The notes: generated from the letters alone by a model not told the origin. A stretch of 16,458 nucleotides of DNA from DASQGA01 sp035535315 (GCA_035535315.1 DATLQD010000003.1:1-16458), one strand, 5' to 3'. Counted from the first letter of the stretch, positions 6,998 through 14,020 are shown. Numbers and translations: made by a program.

Positions 6998-7040
6998 GCT
7001 CGCGGCGCCAAGCCCACCAGATGCGGATGGAAGTCGTCAC
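6975..7040 (-). CDS. trpL: trp operon leader peptide with Trp-Trp-Ala-Trp
   Basis: This is a short open frame of 21 codons from GTG (7040) to TGA (6977-6975), containing ...IRIWWAWRRE... with Trp codons (TGG) at positions 8, 9 and 11. Three Trp in 21 residues contrasts with none in the next three genes. It precedes a terminator and trpE, the arrangement of classical Trp attenuators; actinobacterial trp leaders (Streptomyces, Corynebacterium) likewise have consecutive Trp codons in a peptide of under 25 residues. The GTG is 7 bases after the -10 hexamer TACCCT, so the message probably begins at or next to the start codon and has no ribosome binding site. Its expected role is to stall the ribosome when charged tRNA-Trp is scarce. 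The peptide itself need have no function. It has not been tested. Confidence 0.82.
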   Translation of the reverse strand: MTTSIRIWWAWRRERSGSVAC

Positions 7041-7047
7041 CGATCTC

Positions 7048-7076
7048 AGGGTAGGCCACCCGGCGGGCCCGGTCAA
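7048..7076 (-). promoter_or_regulatory. trp operon promoter
   Basis: On the minus strand TTGACC (7076-7071) is followed by a 17-base spacer and TACCCT (7053-7048), a strong match to housekeeping-sigma elements (TTGACA / TAnnnT). The predicted start of transcription is 7 bases on, at the GTG of the leader peptide. I saw no obvious operator palindrome around it. Confidence 0.72.
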
Positions 7077-7113
7077 CTTCGAGCCTGGGACAGCCGCCGT
7101 CCCCGGAACGGCC

Positions 7114-7119
7114 CATAAT
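7114..7119 (+). promoter_or_regulatory. -10 element for the DUF4389 gene (leaderless-type)
   Basis: CATAAT lies 7 bases before the GTG at 7127, placing the transcription start at about the start codon. No good -35 hexamer is visible at 16-18 bases. The geometry is the same as at the divergent trp leader. Confidence 0.5.
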
Positions 7120-7126
7120 CCAGGCT

Positions 7127-8422
7127 GTGGAGCCCCACCCGATCCGTCTCGTCGTCACGGATGACCTCAGGCGCTCTCGCCTGACCGTCTTCTTCCGGCT
7201 CCTCCTGCTCATTCCGCACGCGATCTGGCTCCTGCTCTGGAGCATCGCGGCCTTCTTTGCCTCGGTCGCGAACTGGTTCGTGGTGCTCGTCACGGGAAAG
7301 CCCTCGCTCGACTTGCACGGATTCCTGTCGGCCTTCGTGCGGTATTCGACCCATTTCTATGCCTACGGGCTCCTCGCGGCGAACCCCTACCCTGGATTCA
7401 CCGGCTCGCCCGGCTATCCAATCGACGTCCAGATCGATCCGCCGGCCAGTCAGGGTCGCCTCGGCGCGGCGTTCCGGCTCATCCTCGCGGTGCCGCCGCT
7501 CATCCTGACTGCGGTCCTCATCGGAACCGCAACCTGGAACGCGACCGGAGAGAGAGGCGGCTACGACGCTTCCTACTCGGCGGGCTCCACCGGCTCCTTC
7601 TCCGCGCTCGGGCTCGCGATCGTCGTCGCCTTTCTCGGCTGGTTCGCTTGCCTCGCCCAGGGGCGAATGCCACAGGGCTTCCGCGACCTCGAGGCCTACT
7701 CGCTGCGCTACGCCGCCCAGACCTACGGCTACCTCTTCCTGCTGACCGACCGTTACCCGAACTCGGACCCGTCGTGGCCCGAGCCCGCGCCGGCTCCCGC
7801 GCCTCCCGCGATCACGCTCCATCCGGACGGAGACGACCTCCGTCGCTCGCGCGTGAGTGTCTTCTTCCGTCTCCTGCTCACGTTCCCGCACTTCGTGTGG
7901 CTCCTCCTCTGGTCGGTCGCCGCGTTCTTCGCGGCCGTGCTCAACTGGTTCGCCGTTGTCTTCACCGGCCGCTCACCCGACGCGCTGCACCGCTTCCTGG
8001 CGGCGTACGTGCGTTACGACATCCATGTGTTTGCGTACCTGTTCCTCGTCGCAAATCCGTTTCCGGGCTTCACCGGAGCAGCCGGAAGCTATCCGGTCGA
8101 GGTGGCAATCGCGCCGCCTGAGCGCCAGAGCCGTTGGACGGCTGCGTTTCGCCTTTTGCTCGCGTTTCCGGCGCTCCTCGTCACGAGCTCGTTCAACTCG
8201 GCCCTCGTCCTCGTCGGCATCGGCGGCTGGTTCGCGTCCCTCGCCACCGGCAGGATGCCCGCGGGCCTCCGGAACCTCGGTGCCTATGCGCTTCGCTACG
8301 CGGCTCAGACCGACGGGTACCTGTTTCTTCTGACGGGTCGCTACCCCTACAGCGGCCCAGCGCAGCTGCCCGCACCGCCAGAGGACGAGCCCAAGGAGCC
8401 TCTCGCTCCACTGGCGGCGTGA
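7127..8422 (+). CDS. Four-unit DUF4389 integral membrane protein
   Basis: This 431-residue membrane protein has no assigned function. It contains four related units at about residues 20-90, 115-211, 242-314 and 338-407. Each has a hydrophobic start (FRLLLxxPH or FRLxLAxP), a WF-containing second helix, and an end resembling LRYAAQTYGYLFLLTDRYP, which is the hallmark of the DUF4389 family. Units 1-2 and 3-4 form a longer tandem duplication with near-identical stretches (RRSR, SVAAFFA, ALRYAAQT, GYLFLLTxRYP), joined by a proline/alanine linker (213-228). About eight membrane segments are expected. The GTG at 7127 is preferred because it immediately precedes the first unit and follows a -10 element at leaderless distance; no Shine-Dalgarno sequence is present. 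It overlaps the downstream protease gene by 4 bases (GTGA), suggesting coordinated synthesis. Confidence 0.85.
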   Translation: MEPHPIRLVVTDDLRRSRLTVFFRLLLLIPHAIWLLLWSIAAFFASVANWFVVLVTGKPSLDLHGFLSAFVRYSTHFYAYGLLAANPYPGFTGSPGYPIDVQIDPPASQGRLGAAFRLILAVPPLILTAVLIGTATWNATGERGGYDASYSAGSTGSFSALGLAIVVAFLGWFACLAQGRMPQGFRDLEAYSLRYAAQTYGYLFLLTDRYPNSDPSWPEPAPAPAPPAITLHPDGDDLRRSRVSVFFRLLLTFPHFVWLLLWSVAAFFAAVLNWFAVVFTGRSPDALHRFLAAYVRYDIHVFAYLFLVANPFPGFTGAAGSYPVEVAIAPPERQSRWTAAFRLLLAFPALLVTSSFNSALVLVGIGGWFASLATGRMPAGLRNLGAYALRYAAQTDGYLFLLTGRYPYSGPAQLPAPPEDEPKEPLAPLAA

Positions 8423-9645
8423 CGACCGCGCAGCGCCGCGCGGTCGGGGCACTCGCTCTCGCCTTCCTGGTTGCGATCTACGGGGTGGCCGTCGTGCTGC
8501 TCTGGCAATCGAGCGTCCCCGCAGACCTGCGCCTACCCAACCTCGACGTTCGAGAGTACTTCGGCGCCGTCGAGCTCGAGGAAGCGCGCGACTACCAGCG
8601 GTTCGTCCGGGTCAACTTCATCCTCACGCAGGTGGCCCTGCTCGTCGTGCTGGGGCTCTACGCCGTTTTCGGGCCACGGTTCGCGCGGGAGTCGGCGGCG
8701 GGTCGGATCGGCACCGGGATGCTCCTCGGCATGATCGGACTCGCGTTCCTCTGGCTCGCCCAGCTCCCGTTCGGTCTCGCGCAGCTCTGGTGGGAGCGCC
8801 GGCACGGCATCTCGCACATGGGGTATGGCCGGTGGGTGCTCGAGAACTGGCTCGGCCTCGGTGGCGCCTTTCTCTTCATCTGCCTCGCCATCCTGATCGT
8901 CATGGCGCTCGCCGCTCCCCTGCGCGAGTGGTGGTGGCTCGCGGGGGCGCCGGCCTTCGTCGGCCTCGCGCTCCTCTTCGCGTTCCTCTTCCCATACCTG
9001 ATTCCGGGCGTCCACCCGTTGCGAAACCGGGCCCTGGTGGCAGAGGCCCACGAGCTCGCCACCCGGGAAGGCGTGGAGGATCTCCGGGTCGAGGTGCAGA
9101 AGGTGCGGGAGTCGACAAGCGCGCCGAATGCGGAGGCCGTCGGTCTCGGCCCGAGCCGCCGCGTGATCCTCTGGGACACCCTGCTCGACGGCCGGTTCGA
9201 GAAGGACGAGGTGAGGATCGTGCTGGCGCACGAGATCGGGCACCTCTCCAGGAACCACATCTGGAAGAGCGTCGCCTGGTACGCGCTCTTCGCGCTGCCC
9301 GGGGCGTACCTGATCGCCCGCGCGACTCGCCGTCGTGGTGGCGTCTACACGCCCACGGCGATTCCTCTCGCTCTCTTCGTGCTGGTCGCACTCCAGCTCC
9401 TCGCGCTGCCCCTCCAGAACGTCATCACCCGCCATCTCGAGGCTGAGGCGGACTGGGTGGCGCTCGAGACCGCTCGAGAGCCGGAGGCAGCGGAGCGTCT
9501 CTTCGTGCGACTTGGAACCACAAGCCTCTCCGACCCGAGCCCGCCGACCTGGTCGTATCTGCTCACGCAGACGCACCCGACGCTCATGCAGCGGATCGCG
9601 ATGGCGGAGGCATGGATGACTCGGTCCGGCCATGCCTTCCTCTAG
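8419..9645 (+). CDS. M48-family (STE24/HtpX-like) membrane zinc metalloprotease
   Basis: This 408-residue membrane protease has HEIGH (271-275) as the zinc-binding catalytic motif and EAEAD (341-345) supplying the third ligand, as in STE24/CAAX-type M48 peptidases. THPTLMQRI near the C terminus (385-393) matches the family's conserved TxPP/HPxxxxRI region. Hydrophobic helices lie at about 8-30, 65-85, 97-120, 143-165, 172-195, 284-300 and 313-333, so the active site faces the membrane. The GTG start at 8419 overlaps the previous stop; the longer open frame up to 8134 lies inside the DUF4389 gene in another frame. Family members take part in membrane-protein quality control or peptide processing. 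Coupling to the DUF4389 protein makes that protein a possible partner or substrate (inference). Confidence 0.9.
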   Translation: MTTAQRRAVGALALAFLVAIYGVAVVLLWQSSVPADLRLPNLDVREYFGAVELEEARDYQRFVRVNFILTQVALLVVLGLYAVFGPRFARESAAGRIGTGMLLGMIGLAFLWLAQLPFGLAQLWWERRHGISHMGYGRWVLENWLGLGGAFLFICLAILIVMALAAPLREWWWLAGAPAFVGLALLFAFLFPYLIPGVHPLRNRALVAEAHELATREGVEDLRVEVQKVRESTSAPNAEAVGLGPSRRVILWDTLLDGRFEKDEVRIVLAHEIGHLSRNHIWKSVAWYALFALPGAYLIARATRRRGGVYTPTAIPLALFVLVALQLLALPLQNVITRHLEAEADWVALETAREPEAAERLFVRLGTTSLSDPSPPTWSYLLTQTHPTLMQRIAMAEAWMTRSGHAFL

Positions 9646-10771
9646 GAAGCCCGCGCGCGCCGAGGTCGTGGGAAGCCTCCTCCGGCCTGCCGCGCTCCGG
9701 GAGGCGATCGCGGATGTCTACGCTCCCGGGCACCGCGCGATCCTTCCCGAGGAACGGGCCAGGGACCTGAGCTCCTTGAAGGCCATCGAGGACGAGGCGA
9801 TCCGGGAAGCGGTCGCTCGTCAGGAGGAGATCGGGCTCGACGTCGTCACCGACGGCGAGTTTCGCCGCTACATGTTCCTGAACTCGTTCTGGGACGCGGT
9901 CGAGGGGTTCTCGACCGACCGGAACCCTGTCGAGTTCAGGAACGAGCGTGGCGAGACCGTCGTCTGGCATGTGCAGAAGGTGGAAGAGCGTCTCCGGCTC
10001 GTGGACAGCCCCGCGGCCCGGGAGGCGGAGTTCCTGGCCGCGACCGCGACCCGCCCGTTCAAGGTGACGTTTCCGGCCGCGTCGCTCTTCCGCCACCCGT
10101 TCACCTTCACGCCCGAGCACGCCTACAACGATCTCGAGGAACTGGTCGCCCACGCGATCGAAATCGAGCGGGGCCTGATCGCAGACGCAATCGAAGCGGG
10201 TGCTCGCTACATCCAGCTCGACTTTCCGCTCTATCCATATCTCGTCGACCCGCAGTGGCGCGAGCGCTTCAAGGCCGCCGGGCTCGATGTGGACGAGGTC
10301 CTCGACCGGGCACTCGCCGCCGACAACGCCGTCGTCAAAGGCATTCCCGCAGACGTCACCGTCGGCCTCCACATCTGCCGTGGCAACTACCGGTCCCGCT
10401 GGCTCTGTGAGGGATCGCTCGAGCCCGTGGCGGAGCGTCTATTCGGGGAGTTGGAGCGGTACGACACGTTCCTGGTCGAGTGGGACGACGTGGGGCGCGA
10501 CGGCGGCTACGAGCCGATCCGCCACGTGCCGTCGGGGAAGACCATGGTGATGGGCCTCGTCAGCTCGAAGACACCGGCCCTCGAGTCCTCAGACGACCTG
10601 CTCCGGCGACTCGAGCACGCGGCAGCGTTCCTCCCCCTCGATCAGCTCGCGCTGTCACCCCAGTGCGGCTTCGCGAGCGTCCTCGATGGAAACGAGCTCG
10701 ACCAGGAGACGCAGTGGCAAAAGCTCGAGCTTGTGGCCCGGGTCGCCGAGCGAGCGTGGGGGGCGGGGTAG
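9632..10771 (+). CDS. MetE-core (YxjG/YxjH-type) methionine synthase-like zinc protein
   Basis: This 379-residue protein matches the C-terminal catalytic barrel of cobalamin-independent methionine synthase, without the N-terminal MetE half. Recognisable parts are VGSLLRP (13-19), VVTDGEFRR (71-79), FDFPL-like QLDFPLYPYL, LHICRGNYRS (246-255), FLVEWDD (280-286), LGLVSSKTP-like GLVSSKTP (308-315) and ALSPQCGFAS (340-349). The probable zinc ligands His247, Cys249, Glu283 and Cys345 are all present, so thiol (homocysteine-type) activation is likely. In B. subtilis the YxjG/YxjH relatives belong to the methionine regulon; core-MetE proteins in other bacteria take methyl groups from donors other than polyglutamylated methyl-folate. 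The donor here cannot be told. The ATG at 9632 overlaps the protease gene by 14 bases. The only later start (a GTG at codon 13) would cut the VGSLLRP motif. Confidence 0.85.
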   Translation: MPSSRKPARAEVVGSLLRPAALREAIADVYAPGHRAILPEERARDLSSLKAIEDEAIREAVARQEEIGLDVVTDGEFRRYMFLNSFWDAVEGFSTDRNPVEFRNERGETVVWHVQKVEERLRLVDSPAAREAEFLAATATRPFKVTFPAASLFRHPFTFTPEHAYNDLEELVAHAIEIERGLIADAIEAGARYIQLDFPLYPYLVDPQWRERFKAAGLDVDEVLDRALAADNAVVKGIPADVTVGLHICRGNYRSRWLCEGSLEPVAERLFGELERYDTFLVEWDDVGRDGGYEPIRHVPSGKTMVMGLVSSKTPALESSDDLLRRLEHAAAFLPLDQLALSPQCGFASVLDGNELDQETQWQKLELVARVAERAWGAG

Positions 10772-10782
10772 AACGGCGTTGC

Positions 10783-10788
10783 TAGGCT
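10783..10788 (+). promoter_or_regulatory. -10 element for the thiolase gene (leaderless-type)
   Basis: TAGGCT ends 6 bases before the ATG at 10795, in a 23-base gap that has no Shine-Dalgarno sequence. A transcript would begin at or one to two bases from the start codon. No -35 was recognised. Confidence 0.5.
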
Positions 10789-10794
10789 GGCCGC

Positions 10795-11946
10795 ATGGCT
10801 CGCTCGGTCATTGTCTCCGCGGTTCGCACGCCGTTTGGGAAGCTCGGCGGCGCCCTCAAGAACTACCAAGCGCCGGAGCTCGGCGCCGTCGCGATCCGGG
10901 GAGCGCTCGACCGTGCCGGCATCGAGAACGAGGACGTCGAGTACGTGATCATGGGCCAGGTGCTGCAGGCGGGCACCGGCCAGGCGCCGGCGAGGCAGGC
11001 CAGCGTCGCTGCTGGGCTGCCGAAGGAGATCGGCTCCGACGTCATCAACAAGGTCTGTGCCTCGAGCGTGCGGGCGGTCGAGATGGCAGACCAGATGATC
11101 AGGGCTGGAGACCATTCGGTCATCGTCGCCGGCGGCATGGAATCCATGTCGAACGCCCCGTACCTCCTGAAGAAGGCCCGGTTCGGCTATCGGCTCGGCG
11201 ACGGCGTCCTGATCGACTCGATGACCTCGGACGGCCTCACATCGACGTTCGACGACCTGCACATGGTCGCGCAGGCTTCTCTCGTGTCCCGGGAGCTCGG
11301 GATCTCGCGGGAGGATCAGGATCGCTGGGCGCTCCGCTCTCACCAGCGGGCTGTCGACGCCATCGATAGCGGCCGCTTCGACGAGGAGATCGTGCCCGTG
11401 GGCGAGGTGACCACCGACGAGGGTCCGCGGCGTGACACCTCCTACGAGCGGCTCTCGCAGCTGGAGCCGGTGTTCGACCCGGAAGGGACGACAACCGCTG
11501 GGAACGCTCCTGGCGTCAACGACGGCGCCGGCGCCCTGGTCGTCACGAGTGAAGAATTCGCCCGGGAACGGGGCCTCGAGATCCTGGCCTCCATCGTCTC
11601 CCAGGCTTACGTCGCGGACGACTTCGCCTACCTCGCGAGGACCCCCGCCCTCGCCGGTCTGAGAGCACTCGAGAAGGCGGGGAAGTCGATCGACGACGTG
11701 AAGCGCGTGGAGCTGAACGAGGCCTTCTCGTCGGTCGTCCTGAACTCCACGGCGATGCTCGGCACGGATCCGGAGCACGTCAACGTGAACGGCGGCGCCG
11801 TCGCACTCGGCCACCCGATCGGCGCCTCGGGGGCGCGCATCCTCGCGACGATGATCCACGAGCTCAGGCGAAACGGCGGCGGCTTCGGCCTGGCGGCGAT
11901 TTGCTCCGGCGGCGGCCAGGGCGACGCACTTCTGCTCGAGGTTTAG
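10795..11946 (+). CDS. Acetyl-CoA C-acetyltransferase (thiolase II)
   Basis: This 383-residue thiolase has the usual family length. The catalytic residues are in place: nucleophile Cys88 in NKVCASSVRAVE, His340 in GGAVALGHPIGASGAR and Cys370 in AICSGGGQGDALLLEV. The sequence begins SVIVSAVRTPFGKLGGAL, typical of biosynthetic-type acetoacetyl-CoA thiolases. It condenses two acetyl-CoA to acetoacetyl-CoA, or cleaves 3-ketoacyl-CoA in the reverse direction. With the hydroxybutyryl-CoA dehydrogenase at 13184 and the acyl-CoA dehydrogenase at 15683 it would form a short-chain acyl-CoA pathway. The exact chain-length preference cannot be read from the sequence. The start is ATG 10795, six bases after TAGGCT. 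Confidence 0.93.
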   Translation: MARSVIVSAVRTPFGKLGGALKNYQAPELGAVAIRGALDRAGIENEDVEYVIMGQVLQAGTGQAPARQASVAAGLPKEIGSDVINKVCASSVRAVEMADQMIRAGDHSVIVAGGMESMSNAPYLLKKARFGYRLGDGVLIDSMTSDGLTSTFDDLHMVAQASLVSRELGISREDQDRWALRSHQRAVDAIDSGRFDEEIVPVGEVTTDEGPRRDTSYERLSQLEPVFDPEGTTTAGNAPGVNDGAGALVVTSEEFARERGLEILASIVSQAYVADDFAYLARTPALAGLRALEKAGKSIDDVKRVELNEAFSSVVLNSTAMLGTDPEHVNVNGGAVALGHPIGASGARILATMIHELRRNGGGFGLAAICSGGGQGDALLLEV

Positions 11947-11983
11947 CTTCAGAGAACTTTTCCGGCTTCAGGGAACTTTTCCG
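11946..11983. repeat. Two tandem 19-bp repeats before the lipoprotein gene
   Basis: GCTTCAGnGAACTTTTCCG occurs twice head to tail (11946-11964 and 11965-11983), 18 of 19 bases identical, starting on the last base of the thiolase stop codon. The second copy contains the small palindrome GGAA-CTT-TTCC. It could bind a dimeric regulator, act in transcript ending, or contribute an ECF-type -35 (GGAAC). Confidence 0.6.
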
Positions 11984-11997
11984 GCTGCCGATCCGTC
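11972..11997 (+). promoter_or_regulatory. Possible ECF-sigma promoter for the lipoprotein gene
   Basis: GGAAC (11972-11976) is followed 17 bases later by CGTC (11994-11997). This spacing and motif pair resembles ECF-sigma promoters. The predicted start would fall around 12003-12006, next to the ATG at 12007. There is no TAnnnT hexamer at the usual leaderless distance here, unlike the neighbouring genes. This is only a motif match. Confidence 0.3.
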
Positions 11998-12006
11998 CTA
12001 GTGACG

Positions 12007-12630
12007 ATGCGACGCTTCCGACTCCTCCTCGCCCTCCCGCTCGTACTCGTCGCCACGGCCTGCGGCGGTGCGTCGCCTACCGCCTCGGACTCGGGTGCGG
12101 GCTCGGAAGCGGCGACCACGCAGAAGCAAAAGAACCTCACAGACTCTTCTCCTCGCGCGCCGAAGCTCGTCCTCGAAAGCAGCGCGGGCTCACAGGAAGC
12201 AGTGCCTGGGAGCAACTGCATTACCGGTGAGGGAGTTGGCGTCTGCTCCGACACCGGCTACCCCCGGCCGAAGCAGCTCAGCATCGTTCGTCCGGGCGAG
12301 GTGATCACGGTCTCGCTCGAGCAGTCGCAGGTCGCCCGTGCCGAGGAGTGCAACGGCGGCCGCGAACGGGACTGCATCGGTGTGATCAAAGTGCATCCCC
12401 TCGGCTGCGAGAAGTTGGTCGCCTACACGATCGCGCTCGAGCCCGGAAAGACGACGCGCTGGAAAGTGGCGGTCCCGCCAGGCGCCTACGAGCTCGAGAC
12501 CTTCGCGTACTTCGAGTCGGACGACGGTCGGACGAGCGGCGACGTGAGCGGCGGCTTCGGTCTCTACGTCGATTCGAGCCGGAGCCTAGGCGTCGTGCCC
12601 GCTCCCGTCTTGGATCGAACCGCCTGCTAA
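12007..12630 (+). CDS. Cysteine-rich secreted lipoprotein, function unknown
   Basis: This predicted lipoprotein has about 207 residues. The N terminus MRRFRLLLALPLVLVATAC is a type-II signal with lipobox ATAC, so Cys19 would be lipidated and the protein held on the outer face of the membrane. A low-complexity Ser/Thr/Ala/Gln tether follows. The globular part has six further cysteines, including one as the very last residue, enough for three disulfides. The central and C-terminal part (pattern RPGEVITVSL ... TTRWKVAVPPGAYELETFAYF) reads like a beta-sandwich domain, but I do not recognise the family. An in-frame GTG at 12001 would add two residues; ATG at 12007 is preferred for the compact basic n-region. 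No Shine-Dalgarno sequence is seen. Confidence 0.75.
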   Translation: MRRFRLLLALPLVLVATACGGASPTASDSGAGSEAATTQKQKNLTDSSPRAPKLVLESSAGSQEAVPGSNCITGEGVGVCSDTGYPRPKQLSIVRPGEVITVSLEQSQVARAEECNGGRERDCIGVIKVHPLGCEKLVAYTIALEPGKTTRWKVAVPPGAYELETFAYFESDDGRTSGDVSGGFGLYVDSSRSLGVVPAPVLDRTAC

Positions 12631-12644
12631 CTCAAAGCAAACGC

Positions 12645-12650
12645 TAGATT
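12645..12650 (+). promoter_or_regulatory. -10 element for the GNAT gene (leaderless-type)
   Basis: TAGATT ends 6 bases before the ATG at 12657 in a 26-base gap, with no Shine-Dalgarno sequence and no clear -35. It is the same geometry as at 10783. Confidence 0.5.
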
Positions 12651-12656
12651 CCGCTC

Positions 12657-13187
12657 ATGATCGTGCTCCCGGGTGAGCGCATCGTGCTGCGGGCGCTCCG
12701 GCTCGATGAGCTCGACATCGTCAGCGATGCCTACCTGACGGCGGACTACCCGCTTGGCGGCGCGAAACCCCCCACTCGCGCCCAGCTCCGCCGGCGGATC
12801 GAGCGCTCCGGAACGCTCTGGAACGGCAAGCTCGATCTGGGCATCGAGGCCGAGGGCCGCCTCGTCGGGGACGCGGGTGCCCGCGCGCCGCGCGGAGCCT
12901 TTCCTCCGGACGTTTTCGAGATCGGCGTGACGCTCTACGACGCCGCGGATCGTGGGCGTGGCTACGGGCTGGAGACAACGAAGCTCGTCACCGATCATCT
13001 CTTCGCCACAGAGGGAGCGGAACGGGTTCAGGCGACGACGGCCGACTGGAACACACCCATGCGCCGGGTCCTCGAGAAGCTTGGATTCGCCAACGAGGGG
13101 ATTCTGAGAGCATTCTTCCCGGCCGAGAACGGAAGGGACGATTACGTCATGTACGCGCTGACGCGGTCGGACTGGGAGGGGCAATGA
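12657..13187 (+). CDS. GNAT-family N-acetyltransferase (RimJ/RimL-like)
   Basis: This 176-residue acetyltransferase starts LPGERIVLRALRLDELD, typical of the RimJ/RimL-type GNAT group. The acetyl-CoA pyrophosphate loop is DRGRGYGLETTKLV (98-111), and the C-terminal element is WNTPMRRVLEKLGFANEG (131-148). Such proteins acetylate protein N termini, amino-sugar antibiotics or small metabolites; the substrate is not predictable here. Its stop overlaps the start of the next gene as ATGA, so the two are probably translated together, although no functional link is obvious. Confidence 0.88.
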   Translation: MIVLPGERIVLRALRLDELDIVSDAYLTADYPLGGAKPPTRAQLRRRIERSGTLWNGKLDLGIEAEGRLVGDAGARAPRGAFPPDVFEIGVTLYDAADRGRGYGLETTKLVTDHLFATEGAERVQATTADWNTPMRRVLEKLGFANEGILRAFFPAENGRDDYVMYALTRSDWEGQ

Positions 13188-14020
13188 AGTTCGAGCGCGT
13201 CCTCGTCGTCGGTGCGGGTCAGATGGGTGGCGGGATCGCGCAGGTGGTGGCGGCCTCGGGCCGACAGGTGCTCCTGCACGACGCTGCGCCCGGCGCGGCG
13301 GAACGCGGGCTCGCAGCGATGCGCAAGAGCCTGGATCGGCTGGCGGCGAAGGACGGCGAGCTCGACCCGGACGAGATTCTGGCCAGAGTCGAGCCGGTGG
13401 AGGACCTGGTGGAGGCCGAGCTCATGATCGAGGCGGTCGTCGAGGAGCTCGCGGTCAAAGAGGACATCTTCCGGCGTGCAGACGACGTGCTGCCTGCAGC
13501 AGCCGTCCTCGCCTCGAACACCTCCTCGATCCCGATCGGGTCGCTCGCCGCGGTCACGAGTCGTCCCGACCGGGTGATCGGCATGCACTTCTTCAACCCG
13601 GTCCCGGTCATGGCACTCGTCGAGGTGGTGCGCGCGCGAGACACTTCCGACGAGACCACCGAGGCGATCCTGGCCCTCGCCCGCGAGCTCGGCAAGACGC
13701 CGGCCGAGGTGCGCGACTTTCCAGGCTTTGTGTCGAACCGGATCCTGATGCCGCTCGTAAACGAGGCCGCGTACGCCCTCCACGACGGCGTCGCCGAGGC
13801 CGAGGCGATCGACACGATCGCGAAGCTCGGCTTCAACCATCCGATGGGGCCTCTGGCTCTGGCCGACCTGATCGGTCTCGACACATGCGTGGCGATCATG
13901 GAGGTCCTCGAGGAGGGGCTCGGGGATCCGAAGTACGCTCCGTGCCCGCTCCTCACGCAGTACGTCCGGGAAGGCCGACTGGGCCGAAAGACCGGTCGCG
14001 GCTTCTACGACTACACGTGA
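13184..14020 (+). CDS. 3-hydroxybutyryl-CoA dehydrogenase
   Basis: This 278-residue NAD(P)-dependent dehydrogenase interconverts 3-hydroxybutyryl-CoA and acetoacetyl-CoA. The Rossmann loop is VVGAGQMGGGIAQ (8-20). The catalytic residues are visible at the spacing known from human HAD: Ser114 (NTSSIPI), His135 (GMHFFNPVPVM), Glu147 and Asn185 (VSNRILMPLVNEA). NHPMGPLALADLIGLDT (218-234) and the ending GRKTGRGFYDY are diagnostic of the hbd family. The ATG at 13184 overlaps the GNAT stop by 4 bases and has GGAGGGG just upstream. Product and substrate fit with the thiolase at 10795, from which it is separated by the lipoprotein and GNAT genes. The coenzyme preference (NAD or NADP) is not certain. 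Confidence 0.93.
   Translation: MKFERVLVVGAGQMGGGIAQVVAASGRQVLLHDAAPGAAERGLAAMRKSLDRLAAKDGELDPDEILARVEPVEDLVEAELMIEAVVEELAVKEDIFRRADDVLPAAAVLASNTSSIPIGSLAAVTSRPDRVIGMHFFNPVPVMALVEVVRARDTSDETTEAILALARELGKTPAEVRDFPGFVSNRILMPLVNEAAYALHDGVAEAEAIDTIAKLGFNHPMGPLALADLIGLDTCVAIMEVLEEGLGDPKYAPCPLLTQYVREGRLGRKTGRGFYDYT

Noticed and set aside
6913..7076. T-box riboswitch as the trp control element
   Set aside because: I looked for the conserved AGGGTGGnACCGCG T-box sequence in the leader strand and did not find it; the leader is also too short. A Trp-coding leader ORF explains the terminator better.
6961..7293. 110-codon minus-strand open frame crossing the trp leader region
   Set aside because: It extends into the divergent DUF4389 gene, is Arg-rich without motifs, and is in another frame than the Trp-containing leader, whose start fits the promoter.
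9600..9632. SAM riboswitch or other methionine-responsive leader before the MetE-like gene
   Set aside because: The gene begins inside the end of the protease gene, leaving no untranslated leader, and no terminator-type hairpin was seen.
8533..9633. 366-codon minus-strand open frame opposite the M48 protease
   Set aside because: Highly charged low-complexity product without family resemblance; the plus strand has HEIGH and membrane helices.
10642..11859. 405-codon minus-strand open frame opposite the thiolase
   Set aside because: The plus strand encodes an unmistakable thiolase with all active-site residues; the antisense product is His/Arg/Asp-rich with no motif.
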